From CAYYYG01 sp964591375 (GTDB lineage Bacteria > Patescibacteriota > Microgenomatia > UBA1406 > GWC2-37-13): a DNA stretch of 64,000 nucleotides. The DNA is taken from assembly GCA_964591375.1 (NCBI GenBank), contig CAZQAU010000001.1, positions 85,504 to 149,503 on the forward strand, read 5' to 3'. How positions within the stretch are numbered: position 1 is the stretch's first letter; each line of letters opens with the position of its first letter. The notes beneath the pieces were generated by a model, which worked only from the letters and a program-made list of their open reading frames with translations, was not told the origin of the DNA and ran no database searches. A program made the translations under genes and the position numbers. This document shows positions 18,560 to 27,478 of this stretch, one piece after another.

Positions 18560-19522
18560 TTATTTTTTGGATAATATGTCAATCAATAAAAATTGCAGTC
18601 TTTTTATAATGAGAAATTCGTGGTTTTTTAATCCTTGCTTTGCCACAATGTCGTTTTCAATTGCCACAAACGTTTTGGCTTTGACTAAGTTTTGTTTTTC
18701 AAGAATGAATGCAATAATTGCTGCTTGATACATGTTTTTGATATGGTATAAGTTTTGTTCGTTTGTAATTTTTGTTCTGTTTATACTTGCATTAATTAAT
18801 ACAGGGACAGAGTAATTGATTTTGTTGATAATATATGATGACAATGGATTTACTATTGTAAGCAGCATCTTCGCCTGATTTGTTTCAACAGATGTATTTC
18901 TCAATGCCATGTGGTATGGAAATATACATTGTGCAACTGCAGTTGGCATACAGGAAAAATATCCTGTCATTGCTGGATTTTTGATTAAATATTCATCTTT
19001 GAGAAAAGGTTTACTTTCCGCCAAACAAGGGCGTACTATGGCTTTGTTGTTTTTGTTTTGTTTGTTACTATCATTAGGAATAGCCTTACTAGCTGGTTTG
19101 TTTTTTTCTAATATGGATGCTATTTTTGAACGCAATTCATTATCAACATCTTCTGTAGTTGTAATTGGTGTATAATATACACTTTCCAGTACGGGTTCGT
19201 TTTTTTTAATTTTTTTACTATTGTATTTTTTGCCGGAACTGCATCTCAATAAATCCTTCAATTCTTTGTCTTCGAAATGGTTTTCTTCCAGGTTTTTTTT
19301 GATGTTTTTGAATCCTTCTATCAATTCCTCATCATTCGATAACTCCTCATTGATATTTTCAAAAACCCCTGAACTGTTTGAATTGTCATAATCCATGGCT
19401 TCAGTATCAGAAGCCTCCAATTCTTCCCCTTCGTTTTCAATATCATTATCTTCGTTTTTTTCTTCAAACACATATCCAAATTCGTCGTAGTTATTTTTAT
19501 ATGCTCCTCTGCGCTTTGCCAT
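18560..19522 (-). CDS. Uncharacterised protein with acidic N-terminus (320 aa)
   Basis: Starts MAKRRGAYKNNYDEFGYVFE, then a strongly acidic, probably disordered stretch to about residue 95, a Lys/Asn-rich linker, and a compact C-terminal domain from about 165 to the end. The C-terminal domain is predicted mostly helical. No known family. Its stop lies 17 bases from the stop of the convergent upstream gene, and it is downstream of the SNF2 gene on the same strand. Confidence 0.88.
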   Translation of the reverse strand: MAKRRGAYKNNYDEFGYVFEEKNEDNDIENEGEELEASDTEAMDYDNSNSSGVFENINEELSNDEELIEGFKNIKKNLEENHFEDKELKDLLRCSSGKKYNSKKIKKNEPVLESVYYTPITTTEDVDNELRSKIASILEKNKPASKAIPNDSNKQNKNNKAIVRPCLAESKPFLKDEYLIKNPAMTGYFSCMPTAVAQCIFPYHMALRNTSVETNQAKMLLTIVNPLSSYIINKINYSVPVLINASINRTKITNEQNLYHIKNMYQAAIIAFILEKQNLVKAKTFVAIENDIVAKQGLKNHEFLIIKRLQFLLIDILSKK

Positions 19523-19616
19523 TTTTCAGTTTGATATTGAATACGATTTCAAACACAAATACAAGTCTATTCTTTTTTATTCAGTTTCAAATTTATTTAT
19601 ACAAAATAATTTACTT

Positions 19617-22600
19617 TCAAATATTGAACGCATTGTCACTACTAGATGCCAATTGGTTTACAACATTATCAAAATTTTCTTTTGTAAGCTTAGGCAATGT
19701 CCCCGAATTGTTTCTCACAATCCAATTGTGTGGCTCGTTGATTTTGTTTATTTTAGATACATCTTGCTTTTCGTTTGTTGTTTTTCTCTTTTTCAGTGTA
19801 AGTTTTTTCGGTTTGTTTTTCAAATTGGCTTTGTTGGCGTTTCGTTTCTTGACAACGTCTTCAAACGTTTGACTGATTCCAGATTTTCCTTCAGAGTCAA
19901 TCAGTTCTATCATAGTCTTTACATTTATTTTGCCGATTTGATTCAAATCGTTGTTGGTAGGCAAAATGCAAGGTTTATCAATGCTACCCAATATCACATC
20001 AAACAAATCCTGCTTGGCTTGTTGTATTAATTGTACTTTTTCTTCAATCGTGTTCTTGATAATAAATCTCACTACAGTAGTCATTTTTGTCTTTCCAATT
20101 CTATTTGCACGATCTATAGCCTGTTCTTCTGTACAAGGATTCCACCATGGATCCATTAAAAATACAAAACATCCCATTTGTAAATTGAGTCCGAGACTGC
20201 CAGAGCCAAAAGTCGATATAAATGCCTTTACATTGGGTTCGGTTGAATACTTGTTGATAGCAATTGTTCGGTCTTCTTGATTGAGAGAGCCATCGATATA
20301 CACCCAAGACCCTTCTCCATAAATTTCATCCAATAACTTTCCAATGTATTTGACATTTTGTACAAAATACGTAAATATGATTATTTTATCATTGGGATTC
20401 ACTACATTCGGATTCGTCAATGTATCACGAAGAAGTTTCAACTTTGTTGTATTTGTTATCATAGAGATTTGTTCCAAAATTTCTTTGCCATATGCAGAAT
20501 TCGATACATTGCTATCATCATTTTCATCCCCAAAGTCAGTTACATCCAAATCTATAACTCCAGCTTCTTTATCAGCCTCAAGCATATTTTTATAGTTTAC
20601 AGAAAATCCTAATAGTCTACAATCTACCGCCGCTTGTCGCATTGCCATAATCAATTTTAATATAGACATATACGCAAGTTTTGCACTGTCTTCATTGTCC
20701 AACATATCTTTGACTTCTTTGATACTGTTGCGTTGAATGCTACTATATATCTTCTTTTCATAGTCATACAAAAATTCTGATTTTATCACAAGCTCCTGTA
20801 CCCCATACTTATTAAACATCTGAGAATCGATTTCTTTCAATTCTTTTGCATCTAAATCCATTCCTCCTTTTGTTATTTTTGCCTGTTCAATTGCTTTCTT
20901 CAATTCACTTTTGTAATAAGTATCCTTTCCGTATCTCTTTACACATCGATTCAAAATAAACCCAAACTGATCTGCCTGAATAGCACGCATAATTTCTTCA
21001 GCACTATCTTTTTTGTACGAAGTAAATGCAGAGTTCGAAAAGGCATCTGTATACCAAGTGGTATCCATTTCTGCATTCTTCCATATTTTTCTAAAAGTTT
21101 CGTTTGCAGTAAACCGATGGAAAATATTAATGCCAAGTGTGACATTGTCCATTATAGGCAAAGTGCATGCAGCATTCCAATCAAATTTCTCTTGTTCTTC
21201 CGGCTTGTAAATGGTTGCAACCGAATCATAACTAACAAACATTGAATAAAGCAACATATTTTCTATTTTCCATAGTTTTTCAAACTCTTTCACATCATTA
21301 CAAATTCCTAGTGATTTTGAAATTTGTTCTATTTCTTTCTCCATTGTCTTGATATGTTCTTCATGAATTGGAACGCAGTTTGGCGGTAGCAGACCGCCAT
21401 TTATCATTTCTTTATACATACTAATTGAATTCCTCAATTTATTTATTTCATTTTGCTGTTCCGATGTTTCTTTCATAACCCCCAATTTCACAATATTGTC
21501 CAACCATTCTGGTCTATTCGCTTTCTTTTTGAAAATTGCAATGTGATCTGCACGATTTGCACTATCGGTTCTACCACTATATGCTTCAGCCTTTCCGTGA
21601 ATCAAGGGATATTTAATTGTTAACATATCCTCTCCATTCTTGCCAAATCTTCCATTCTTGTATTCTTTATACAAATCAAAAATATAATCCGATAAATCGT
21701 ACTCAAATTTCGAAAATTTTGTATTGCTATCCAGTAATGGAATCACTTTTTCATTCAAAGCCGTTTGCAGATTGACAATATATAAATTGTTCAACGATTT
21801 GAAAGGATTGTAATCATTGATAGACTTGATACGCACCATATCTTTTATATGAGCAACCAATTGTTCCTTTTTAATTGCACGTTGCCCAGAACATATGGCA
21901 GTTATTCTGGACTCGAATTGGTTTCCAAGGTCTTCTATCATTTTCACAGTTGCCTTTTTCTTTTCCCTTTCTCTATACACATCTACAATATATCCATATT
22001 CTCTTTTATCGTCTATTGCGCAATGAGACATTCCGGTCATCATAAATAATGACTGAATATCAGTCAATTTGTTATGTAATGGGGTTCCTGTTAAACATAT
22101 TCTTTGGTGTGCCATAAGATCCATTGACGCTTTAAACTTTGCACTCATACTATTTCGTCTAATATGGGCTTCATCAAACACCAACATGTTCCATGCAGTA
22201 GAAAATATTACATTCAAGCCTTCATTATACAATTTCCCCTTTCTGCTCTTGAAAGGAGGAAGCTTGCGAACCTTGTTCTTTTTATCATCATTTAATATTT
22301 CCTCAGTATATCTATATTTGCTATGCTTTTGAATATTTTTCTTGATTGTACTTAACATAGACTCTCCTATGATAACAAATAATACTGTTGGCAAACGATC
22401 TTTCAAAAGAGTCCCTGTTCTGTATAAATCTATATTGTGTATTAAATCAATGTATGGGATTTTGCCCAAGTCAAAAAACTTGAGTATGTCTCCTGTCCAT
22501 GAGTCTATAATGCTTTTTGGTATTACAATCAAAGCGTGACCGCGATTCTCTATCCCGGTAAATTCATGCAGTGGGAGAAATCTTGTCATACTAGACACAA

Positions 22601-23810
22601 ACATATTCATATTGAATAACCGCCTTTGGTCCTCGTCCTTTATCATAGACGATGTGTATGAATGCAATCTAGTTCTTTCATCAATCGTTGCTGGAATTGC
22701 TTTGCCTGGAAGAGGCAATCTGGCCATAATAATGGCTGCAGTCAAGGTAGGCCATGTTTTCCCAAGACCCATGCTCATCCAAATATTCCCTCCGTATGAA
22801 CCAAATGTCACATTTTCGCCCGTATAACTATACAATGCTAATTCAAGACTCTCAACTTGCCATATTTGGGCATTGAATCCCTGGTCATTTGCTTTTTTCA
22901 ATCCGGCAACTTCCCAATCACCAAACATCCCGTTGTTTGCCGTTTCTGATCGACCAGAATTTTTATTCAATGGTACTATTGCACTATCTGTCAGGAACGA
23001 TGTATTAAAACAATACTCCTTGGATACAGGTTCCATCGTTAATTCAAATCTTTCTGCACTCAATCTTCGTTTTTTCTTAGCATTTTCTTTCTTGGGTGTC
23101 TGTATGATTTCATCCTCTCTTTCTCGTTTCGTTTCTTGTTTGGGACTAGGCATATAATCGTCATCTCCACTATCAATATCAATAATATCATCTGTGTCAT
23201 GATCATTTGATTCACTTTCTGTAGCTACAGAACTGGTTTCTGGTTCAGAGCTTTCATTTACGTTGTCATTTTCTTTAAAATTTTTTTCAAATAGTTCGTC
23301 AAACATATGTAAATCTTCATCGTTTTCATGATCATTTTCAGTCAAATCAACAACATCTTTTTCTTTGGATTTTTTAGTTATCCAACCACCATCATCTTTT
23401 TTAATTTCCATACGAGGATCCATCTCTATTGGCAAACAATCAAGCCTGGAGGTTTGTCCTTCTTCTTCTGGATCATCATTTTCATATATTTGGAATTCCG
23501 TAACCCCTTTGTCATTCGATTCCGTCGATGTTTTAACATTTATTTGGTGTGGATTTATTTTTCCAATAAAACTTTCAATTTTTCCATCCCATCCATATTT
23601 TTTAAATGACTGTTGCTTGTCAAGTATCTTAAACATTACTCTACCACTATCACCAAGCGGTAGAGTTGTGTTCATATGAAATGTTGCTGGGATCACTGCC
23701 ATGGTCGTTCCATCCACTGTCAATTCAATCACTATGTCTTTTAATAACACATTTGTAGCTCCATTGAGTGTTATCGATGAGATATTGTTCATTTTTGGTA
23801 TGGGAAACAT
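19617..23810 (-). CDS. SNF2-family (SF2) ATPase/helicase (1397 aa)
   Basis: Carries the SNF2 motif set: Walker A MSMGLGKTWPT near residue 345, DEAH (MLVFDEAHIRRN) near 540, LTGTPLHNKL near 570, then FGSGSLGLNLQMGCFVFLMD and DRANRIGKTK near 1195-1235, ending TIEEKVQLIQQAKQDLF, typical of the Rad5/Rad16 side of the family. About 600 residues separate the two ATPase lobes, far more than in a minimal SNF2 core. The first 300 residues are acidic with a nuclear-signal-like KKENAKKKRRLS. It probably remodels chromatin or drives viral transcription or repair; the virus-encoded histone is a plausible substrate. A second ATG lies at codon 7. Confidence 0.95.
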   Translation of the reverse strand: MFPIPKMNNISSITLNGATNVLLKDIVIELTVDGTTMAVIPATFHMNTTLPLGDSGRVMFKILDKQQSFKKYGWDGKIESFIGKINPHQINVKTSTESNDKGVTEFQIYENDDPEEEGQTSRLDCLPIEMDPRMEIKKDDGGWITKKSKEKDVVDLTENDHENDEDLHMFDELFEKNFKENDNVNESSEPETSSVATESESNDHDTDDIIDIDSGDDDYMPSPKQETKREREDEIIQTPKKENAKKKRRLSAERFELTMEPVSKEYCFNTSFLTDSAIVPLNKNSGRSETANNGMFGDWEVAGLKKANDQGFNAQIWQVESLELALYSYTGENVTFGSYGGNIWMSMGLGKTWPTLTAAIIMARLPLPGKAIPATIDERTRLHSYTSSMIKDEDQRRLFNMNMFVSSMTRFLPLHEFTGIENRGHALIVIPKSIIDSWTGDILKFFDLGKIPYIDLIHNIDLYRTGTLLKDRLPTVLFVIIGESMLSTIKKNIQKHSKYRYTEEILNDDKKNKVRKLPPFKSRKGKLYNEGLNVIFSTAWNMLVFDEAHIRRNSMSAKFKASMDLMAHQRICLTGTPLHNKLTDIQSLFMMTGMSHCAIDDKREYGYIVDVYREREKKKATVKMIEDLGNQFESRITAICSGQRAIKKEQLVAHIKDMVRIKSINDYNPFKSLNNLYIVNLQTALNEKVIPLLDSNTKFSKFEYDLSDYIFDLYKEYKNGRFGKNGEDMLTIKYPLIHGKAEAYSGRTDSANRADHIAIFKKKANRPEWLDNIVKLGVMKETSEQQNEINKLRNSISMYKEMINGGLLPPNCVPIHEEHIKTMEKEIEQISKSLGICNDVKEFEKLWKIENMLLYSMFVSYDSVATIYKPEEQEKFDWNAACTLPIMDNVTLGINIFHRFTANETFRKIWKNAEMDTTWYTDAFSNSAFTSYKKDSAEEIMRAIQADQFGFILNRCVKRYGKDTYYKSELKKAIEQAKITKGGMDLDAKELKEIDSQMFNKYGVQELVIKSEFLYDYEKKIYSSIQRNSIKEVKDMLDNEDSAKLAYMSILKLIMAMRQAAVDCRLLGFSVNYKNMLEADKEAGVIDLDVTDFGDENDDSNVSNSAYGKEILEQISMITNTTKLKLLRDTLTNPNVVNPNDKIIIFTYFVQNVKYIGKLLDEIYGEGSWVYIDGSLNQEDRTIAINKYSTEPNVKAFISTFGSGSLGLNLQMGCFVFLMDPWWNPCTEEQAIDRANRIGKTKMTTVVRFIIKNTIEEKVQLIQQAKQDLFDVILGSIDKPCILPTNNDLNQIGKINVKTMIELIDSEGKSGISQTFEDVVKKRNANKANLKNKPKKLTLKKRKTTNEKQDVSKINKINEPHNWIVRNNSGTLPKLTKENFDNVVNQLASSSDNAFNI

Positions 23811-24135
23811 TATGGCATAAATTTGACTGCAGTTTCGTTTTTCGCATTGTATTTTGTTATAAAAAGTATAAATAGTCGGAAATATTTTTTATTGTTTTTA
23901 AAAAAGACAAAGTCAAAAAAGTCAAAAAAGTCAAATTGTGAAAATCAGACTGGCTGTAACAAAAGTACGAAAAAGACTAAAAAAACTAAAAAAATAAATT
24001 TAAATATCATGTTAAAAAATGTATATTAACAATAATAATAATACTAATCTAGGCAGCAGAACAAAAATATAAAATTGTCTCGATCTAAACCCGACTAGTA
24101 ACAAACGCGAAAAATACGATATAACCCAGTTAAAA
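23811..24135. promoter_or_regulatory. Divergent promoter region between SNF2 and 582-aa protein genes
   Basis: About 325 bases without a credible gene. It separates two divergent genes and so must hold both promoters. It contains a short tandem repeat of GTCAAAAAA around 23911-23936 and several GACTAAAAA-like runs after it. An open frame across it lacks an ATG and encodes only Lys/Ser/Thr low-complexity sequence, so I do not call it a gene. Confidence 0.5.
23906..23936 (+). repeat. Short tandem repeat, AGTCAAAAA units
   Basis: Three near-identical units of GTCAAAAAA in a row, preceded by a partial GACAAA unit, inside the divergent promoter region. It may be a binding-site cluster or simple polymerase slippage. 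Confidence 0.6.
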
Positions 24136-25884
24136 ATGTATGATGATATTGTATACATGCCAACAAACGGTCAATTATCAGACACTATGAAGGCTGCTCA
24201 TGAGTCTGCACTTTACGAGGAACAGCAAAAAGTCATGGGAAAAATAGATCGAAAGTTTACTTTGGGATATCATCACGATGAAGCGGTGTTTGACCGCAAT
24301 GAGCATACCCTGAAAGAGACGGCCAGATTGTATGGAGAGGCAGGCTCGTCTACTGTGGAAAAGATCTTTCTTATGCCAGACTTCACCGTCGAACCATTGA
24401 CTCATGACAAAGATACTGTAAAAGGAATGGCTACTTTTATTTCGATATATTCTTCCATAGACCCAGGTCTTCCAGTAAACGGCATAAAATCCATGGGAGA
24501 TGGTGTTACCTTGGTCAAACTAGACCCTACAAAATTCACTGGAGGAATCAAAGACATTAGTGGATACAAAAAGTTTGTTGGAGATGTTGTGAAGGGAAAC
24601 GGAACTGATAGATACAAATTCCATGATATTAGTCCTCTTGATCAACAAGACATCAAAAAATACCATGAAGAACAACAGTCTATTTTGTCAAAATCATCTT
24701 CACAAAAGTTTGACAAGAACGAACTATCGAAATTGGCTACTTTGTCTGGAAACTTTAGGTTTTCGTTGGTGCAAAAACCAAGAACAGACGATTCCAAACA
24801 AACGGATTATTATATTGCCGTAGAGGGAGCATCGTTATATGATGCAAAAGTGTTTAATGCTATTGCAAATCAACAAGGAAAAGCAAAGAAATATGATACC
24901 TTTTCGGAACTTGCCAAATCTCCGGAATACAAAAACACTCAAGCCCATTCTGAAGTAGCAAGACTTCTTGCAGCCAGTCTTTTTAGTGATTATTTGGCTG
25001 ACAAAACAACAGTCACCAAAAAATTCCACGGAAAGGATTTGGTTTTGCCTGCAGCCACTGTGAACATGTCAAGGAATTCCATTCAATTATTTGAAGACCA
25101 GGAAACAAAGCATTCCATGGGAATCAATGATTCATTCTATGGAGTGTTTGCAGGAGTGCTATGTCCAAGCTCAAGTCAAGGAGGTGTGCTTTTTTCAAAA
25201 GCTCCCAACAAAGGATATTTATGGTATCATACTTTATCTGACAAAAATAAGATTCCAAATGGATGGAAGGACAATACCTATCCTTTCTTCCCCTCTGGTG
25301 CTTTGGACAAATCAGATTCTATGGGAATTGATGCTTTCTTTTTGAATGACAAAGAACAGAAATTTGTAAAAACAAGAGTGGTTTCAAGAGGAGAAATCGT
25401 GCAGAAGAACTATAGTACCAAAAACTTTATTTACCCAAAATCAAACACTGTGGACAAATATGCGAACGATTACAAGACGAGAATTGAAATGCTCAAGCAA
25501 TCGGGCATTGTGTGCAAAAAGCTTTCCCCGCTTGCCATTTATGATCATACTGATAACAAAGAATTTGCTAGTGAAGAACAGCTCCATGCCATGATCAATA
25601 GAGGGGACGCTCACATCCAGATTCCTATTACAAACACAAATATTACAAACAAAATTTTGTCTGTATTGCACGAGAAGACATTAGACGCCTCCCAAGGAAA
25701 ATCTGCATTTGCTCCCAAGATTGGCACAATCATAACGCACAATCCTGACAACTCTCATTATTTATGTGTGAACTCAAAAGCACTCAAATCAATTTTGCTG
25801 GGAAAGCCTTTACCAGCAGAAACAGGAGACAGTGGAGCTTCTATTGAAACATTATTGAAAACGCATCCTCTTGACAAAGTATAA
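24136..25884 (+). CDS. Abundant-type structural protein candidate (582 aa)
   Basis: Soluble alpha/beta protein without signal peptide or transmembrane helix and with no enzyme motif. Codon choice leans toward AAG, GGA and C-ending codons compared with the AAA/T-ending habit of neighbours, a sign of high expression also seen in the convergent 415-residue gene. Small repeated GA-rich turns (GVFAGVLCPSSSQGG near 335-350) are typical of packed virion proteins. Candidate capsid or minor capsid protein; I cannot show an HK97 fold by eye. The only ATG near the open frame start is at 24136. Confidence 0.9.
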   Translation: MYDDIVYMPTNGQLSDTMKAAHESALYEEQQKVMGKIDRKFTLGYHHDEAVFDRNEHTLKETARLYGEAGSSTVEKIFLMPDFTVEPLTHDKDTVKGMATFISIYSSIDPGLPVNGIKSMGDGVTLVKLDPTKFTGGIKDISGYKKFVGDVVKGNGTDRYKFHDISPLDQQDIKKYHEEQQSILSKSSSQKFDKNELSKLATLSGNFRFSLVQKPRTDDSKQTDYYIAVEGASLYDAKVFNAIANQQGKAKKYDTFSELAKSPEYKNTQAHSEVARLLAASLFSDYLADKTTVTKKFHGKDLVLPAATVNMSRNSIQLFEDQETKHSMGINDSFYGVFAGVLCPSSSQGGVLFSKAPNKGYLWYHTLSDKNKIPNGWKDNTYPFFPSGALDKSDSMGIDAFFLNDKEQKFVKTRVVSRGEIVQKNYSTKNFIYPKSNTVDKYANDYKTRIEMLKQSGIVCKKLSPLAIYDHTDNKEFASEEQLHAMINRGDAHIQIPITNTNITNKILSVLHEKTLDASQGKSAFAPKIGTIITHNPDNSHYLCVNSKALKSILLGKPLPAETGDSGASIETLLKTHPLDKV

Positions 25885-26038
25885 AAAAAATCTCTTCTTT
25901 ACCCTTTTTTGAATGTTATTCTATTGAATTCTTATAATAAAATGATTTTTATTTTACAATTTTTATACAATTGTATGTGTACAAAAACTGCAAAAACTAA
26001 GTGCTTTTAAGCAAATAAAAAGTGAATTCCAATATTTT
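25885..26038. other. Convergent intergenic region with opposed poly(A)-type signals
   Basis: Short AT-rich space between the convergent 582- and 415-residue genes, with AATAAA near 25936 on the plus strand and TTTATT-like runs on the other. No gene seen. Confidence 0.5.
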
Positions 26039-27286
26039 TTAAGCAGCAGTGCCGTTTCCTCGTGCAATGCGGATTTCCTGGGCTTCACCAGTCTTCTTTC
26101 CAAGACTCACAATCAAATTTCCTGAGAAAATCAAGTCAATATCGCTTCCTTTCTGGAACAAATCAGATCCTTTAGTTCCAAAGTCGTTCCACATCTTGCT
26201 TTCATTCAATGGTTCTGCAGAAAAGGCGGCTCCGTGCTTCTCAAGGCCAACATCTGGAATGGTGGCAACAAAACTGGACATAGTCGAACAAATCTTGTCA
26301 GAATGGGTCTTGGAAATCATGATCTTGTTGTCTTCATGGGCAGCATCGGTAGACATGTAAGTGTCATACTCATGAGGGGGAATGGCATGATGGCCAGCAA
26401 TGGACATGAACTTTCCTTCTTTGCTAATTCTTGCAGCAGGAATGGAGTTTCCAATGTAAAGGGGCTGGAATTGTCCTTTCTCCATAACTTCCTTTGCTTT
26501 CAATTCATGGAAATCATCTCCAGCGAGCATATGAGCAAGCACATTGTTTTTGTATGCTGGGGCAAAGTCATGGCTCATTTTTCCTCCTTGTGATCTGTTA
26601 TGGGGATTGGAAATCACAACATAGTTTCCTTTGCTGTCAGAACTGTAGATAGGATTGATGTATGGGATCTTTCCATCAATCTTGGCTTCGGGATGGGCAG
26701 AGCTTTCGAATCTGATTCCAACTGGATTGGGATAATATCCAGCAGAGAGCTCCAAATCGGCGAATCCAGTAGGATACAGTCTCAAATTGCCATTGCCATT
26801 CTTGAAATAGGCTGGGTTCAATCCTCCATATGCATCAGCATACAAAAGCTGGTTTGCTCTTTGAATACCAACTTCATACAGCTTTCTCACTTCATCTCCA
26901 GTCATCAAAGTGAATCCTTGCGCACCACTTGCATCTCCTTTCACAGTGACGGTCTTGTGGAATGGAATGGCAATAGTGCTGTTGCTATCAATAGCAAAAA
27001 TACCATTGTCAAATCTCAAAGGAATGGTATTGTCATTGTCTTTCACGGAATTTGCATGCATCTGAGCCTGGCTCACAGAGTCATTGTTTCCTTGCACGGT
27101 CTTTTGCACATTTGAGGTCTTGGCATCAGGTTGAGAAAAATTGGTTTTCACAATCGTTTTTGAAACGGGGGCTCCTCCAGGAGTGGATTGACTAGTCTTT
27201 GCTTCAGCCAAAGTTTTTGCAGCGGGAGTGGCATCACTCTGCTTCATAACTCGAATAGGGTATTTGTAAGAAGGTACTCCAGACAT
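26039..27286 (-). CDS. Abundant-type structural protein candidate (415 aa)
   Basis: The frame extends to a GTG at 27349, but the ATG at 27286 (MSGVPSYKYPIRVMKQ) has a poly-A leader and a CTTTTTG motif upstream at 27311-27317. Residues about 12-95 are a Ser/Thr/Gln/Asp-rich disordered arm; from 100 on the chain is compact, with TLMTGDEVRKLYEVGIQRAN as a likely long helix and many Gly/Asn/Pro turns. Codon use is more GC-rich than that of neighbours, as expected for a heavily expressed virion protein. Candidate major or minor capsid protein. No family was recognised. Confidence 0.9.
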   Translation of the reverse strand: MSGVPSYKYPIRVMKQSDATPAAKTLAEAKTSQSTPGGAPVSKTIVKTNFSQPDAKTSNVQKTVQGNNDSVSQAQMHANSVKDNDNTIPLRFDNGIFAIDSNSTIAIPFHKTVTVKGDASGAQGFTLMTGDEVRKLYEVGIQRANQLLYADAYGGLNPAYFKNGNGNLRLYPTGFADLELSAGYYPNPVGIRFESSAHPEAKIDGKIPYINPIYSSDSKGNYVVISNPHNRSQGGKMSHDFAPAYKNNVLAHMLAGDDFHELKAKEVMEKGQFQPLYIGNSIPAARISKEGKFMSIAGHHAIPPHEYDTYMSTDAAHEDNKIMISKTHSDKICSTMSSFVATIPDVGLEKHGAAFSAEPLNESKMWNDFGTKGSDLFQKGSDIDLIFSGNLIVSLGKKTGEAQEIRIARGNGTAA

Positions 27287-27310
27287 TTTTTTTGTTTGTT
27301 GTGTTGGTTG

Positions 27311-27317
27311 CAAAAAG
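27311..27317 (-). promoter_or_regulatory. CTTTTTG upstream motif (minus strand)
   Basis: ACACTTTTTGCAACC on the minus strand, 25 bases before the ATG at 27286; same core as the CTTTTTTG motif of other genes. Confidence 0.35.
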
Positions 27318-27478
27318 TGTAAAATGTACTCGGTTTCGATATATTTCACACTAACGTAAAAAGTAGCGGAATTAAATTTTTTCTAGTGAACTATATTATT
27401 GTCAAAATATGGTTTAAGCATAGTTTATTCTTGCACTAAATTGTCATATTTTTGGTTCAATTTTACAATAGGATTTTT

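Noticed and set aside
23823..24029. Plus-strand open frame in the divergent promoter region
   Set aside because: It has no ATG start and encodes Lys/Ser/Thr runs from the GTCAAAAAA repeat; it occupies the space needed for two promoters.
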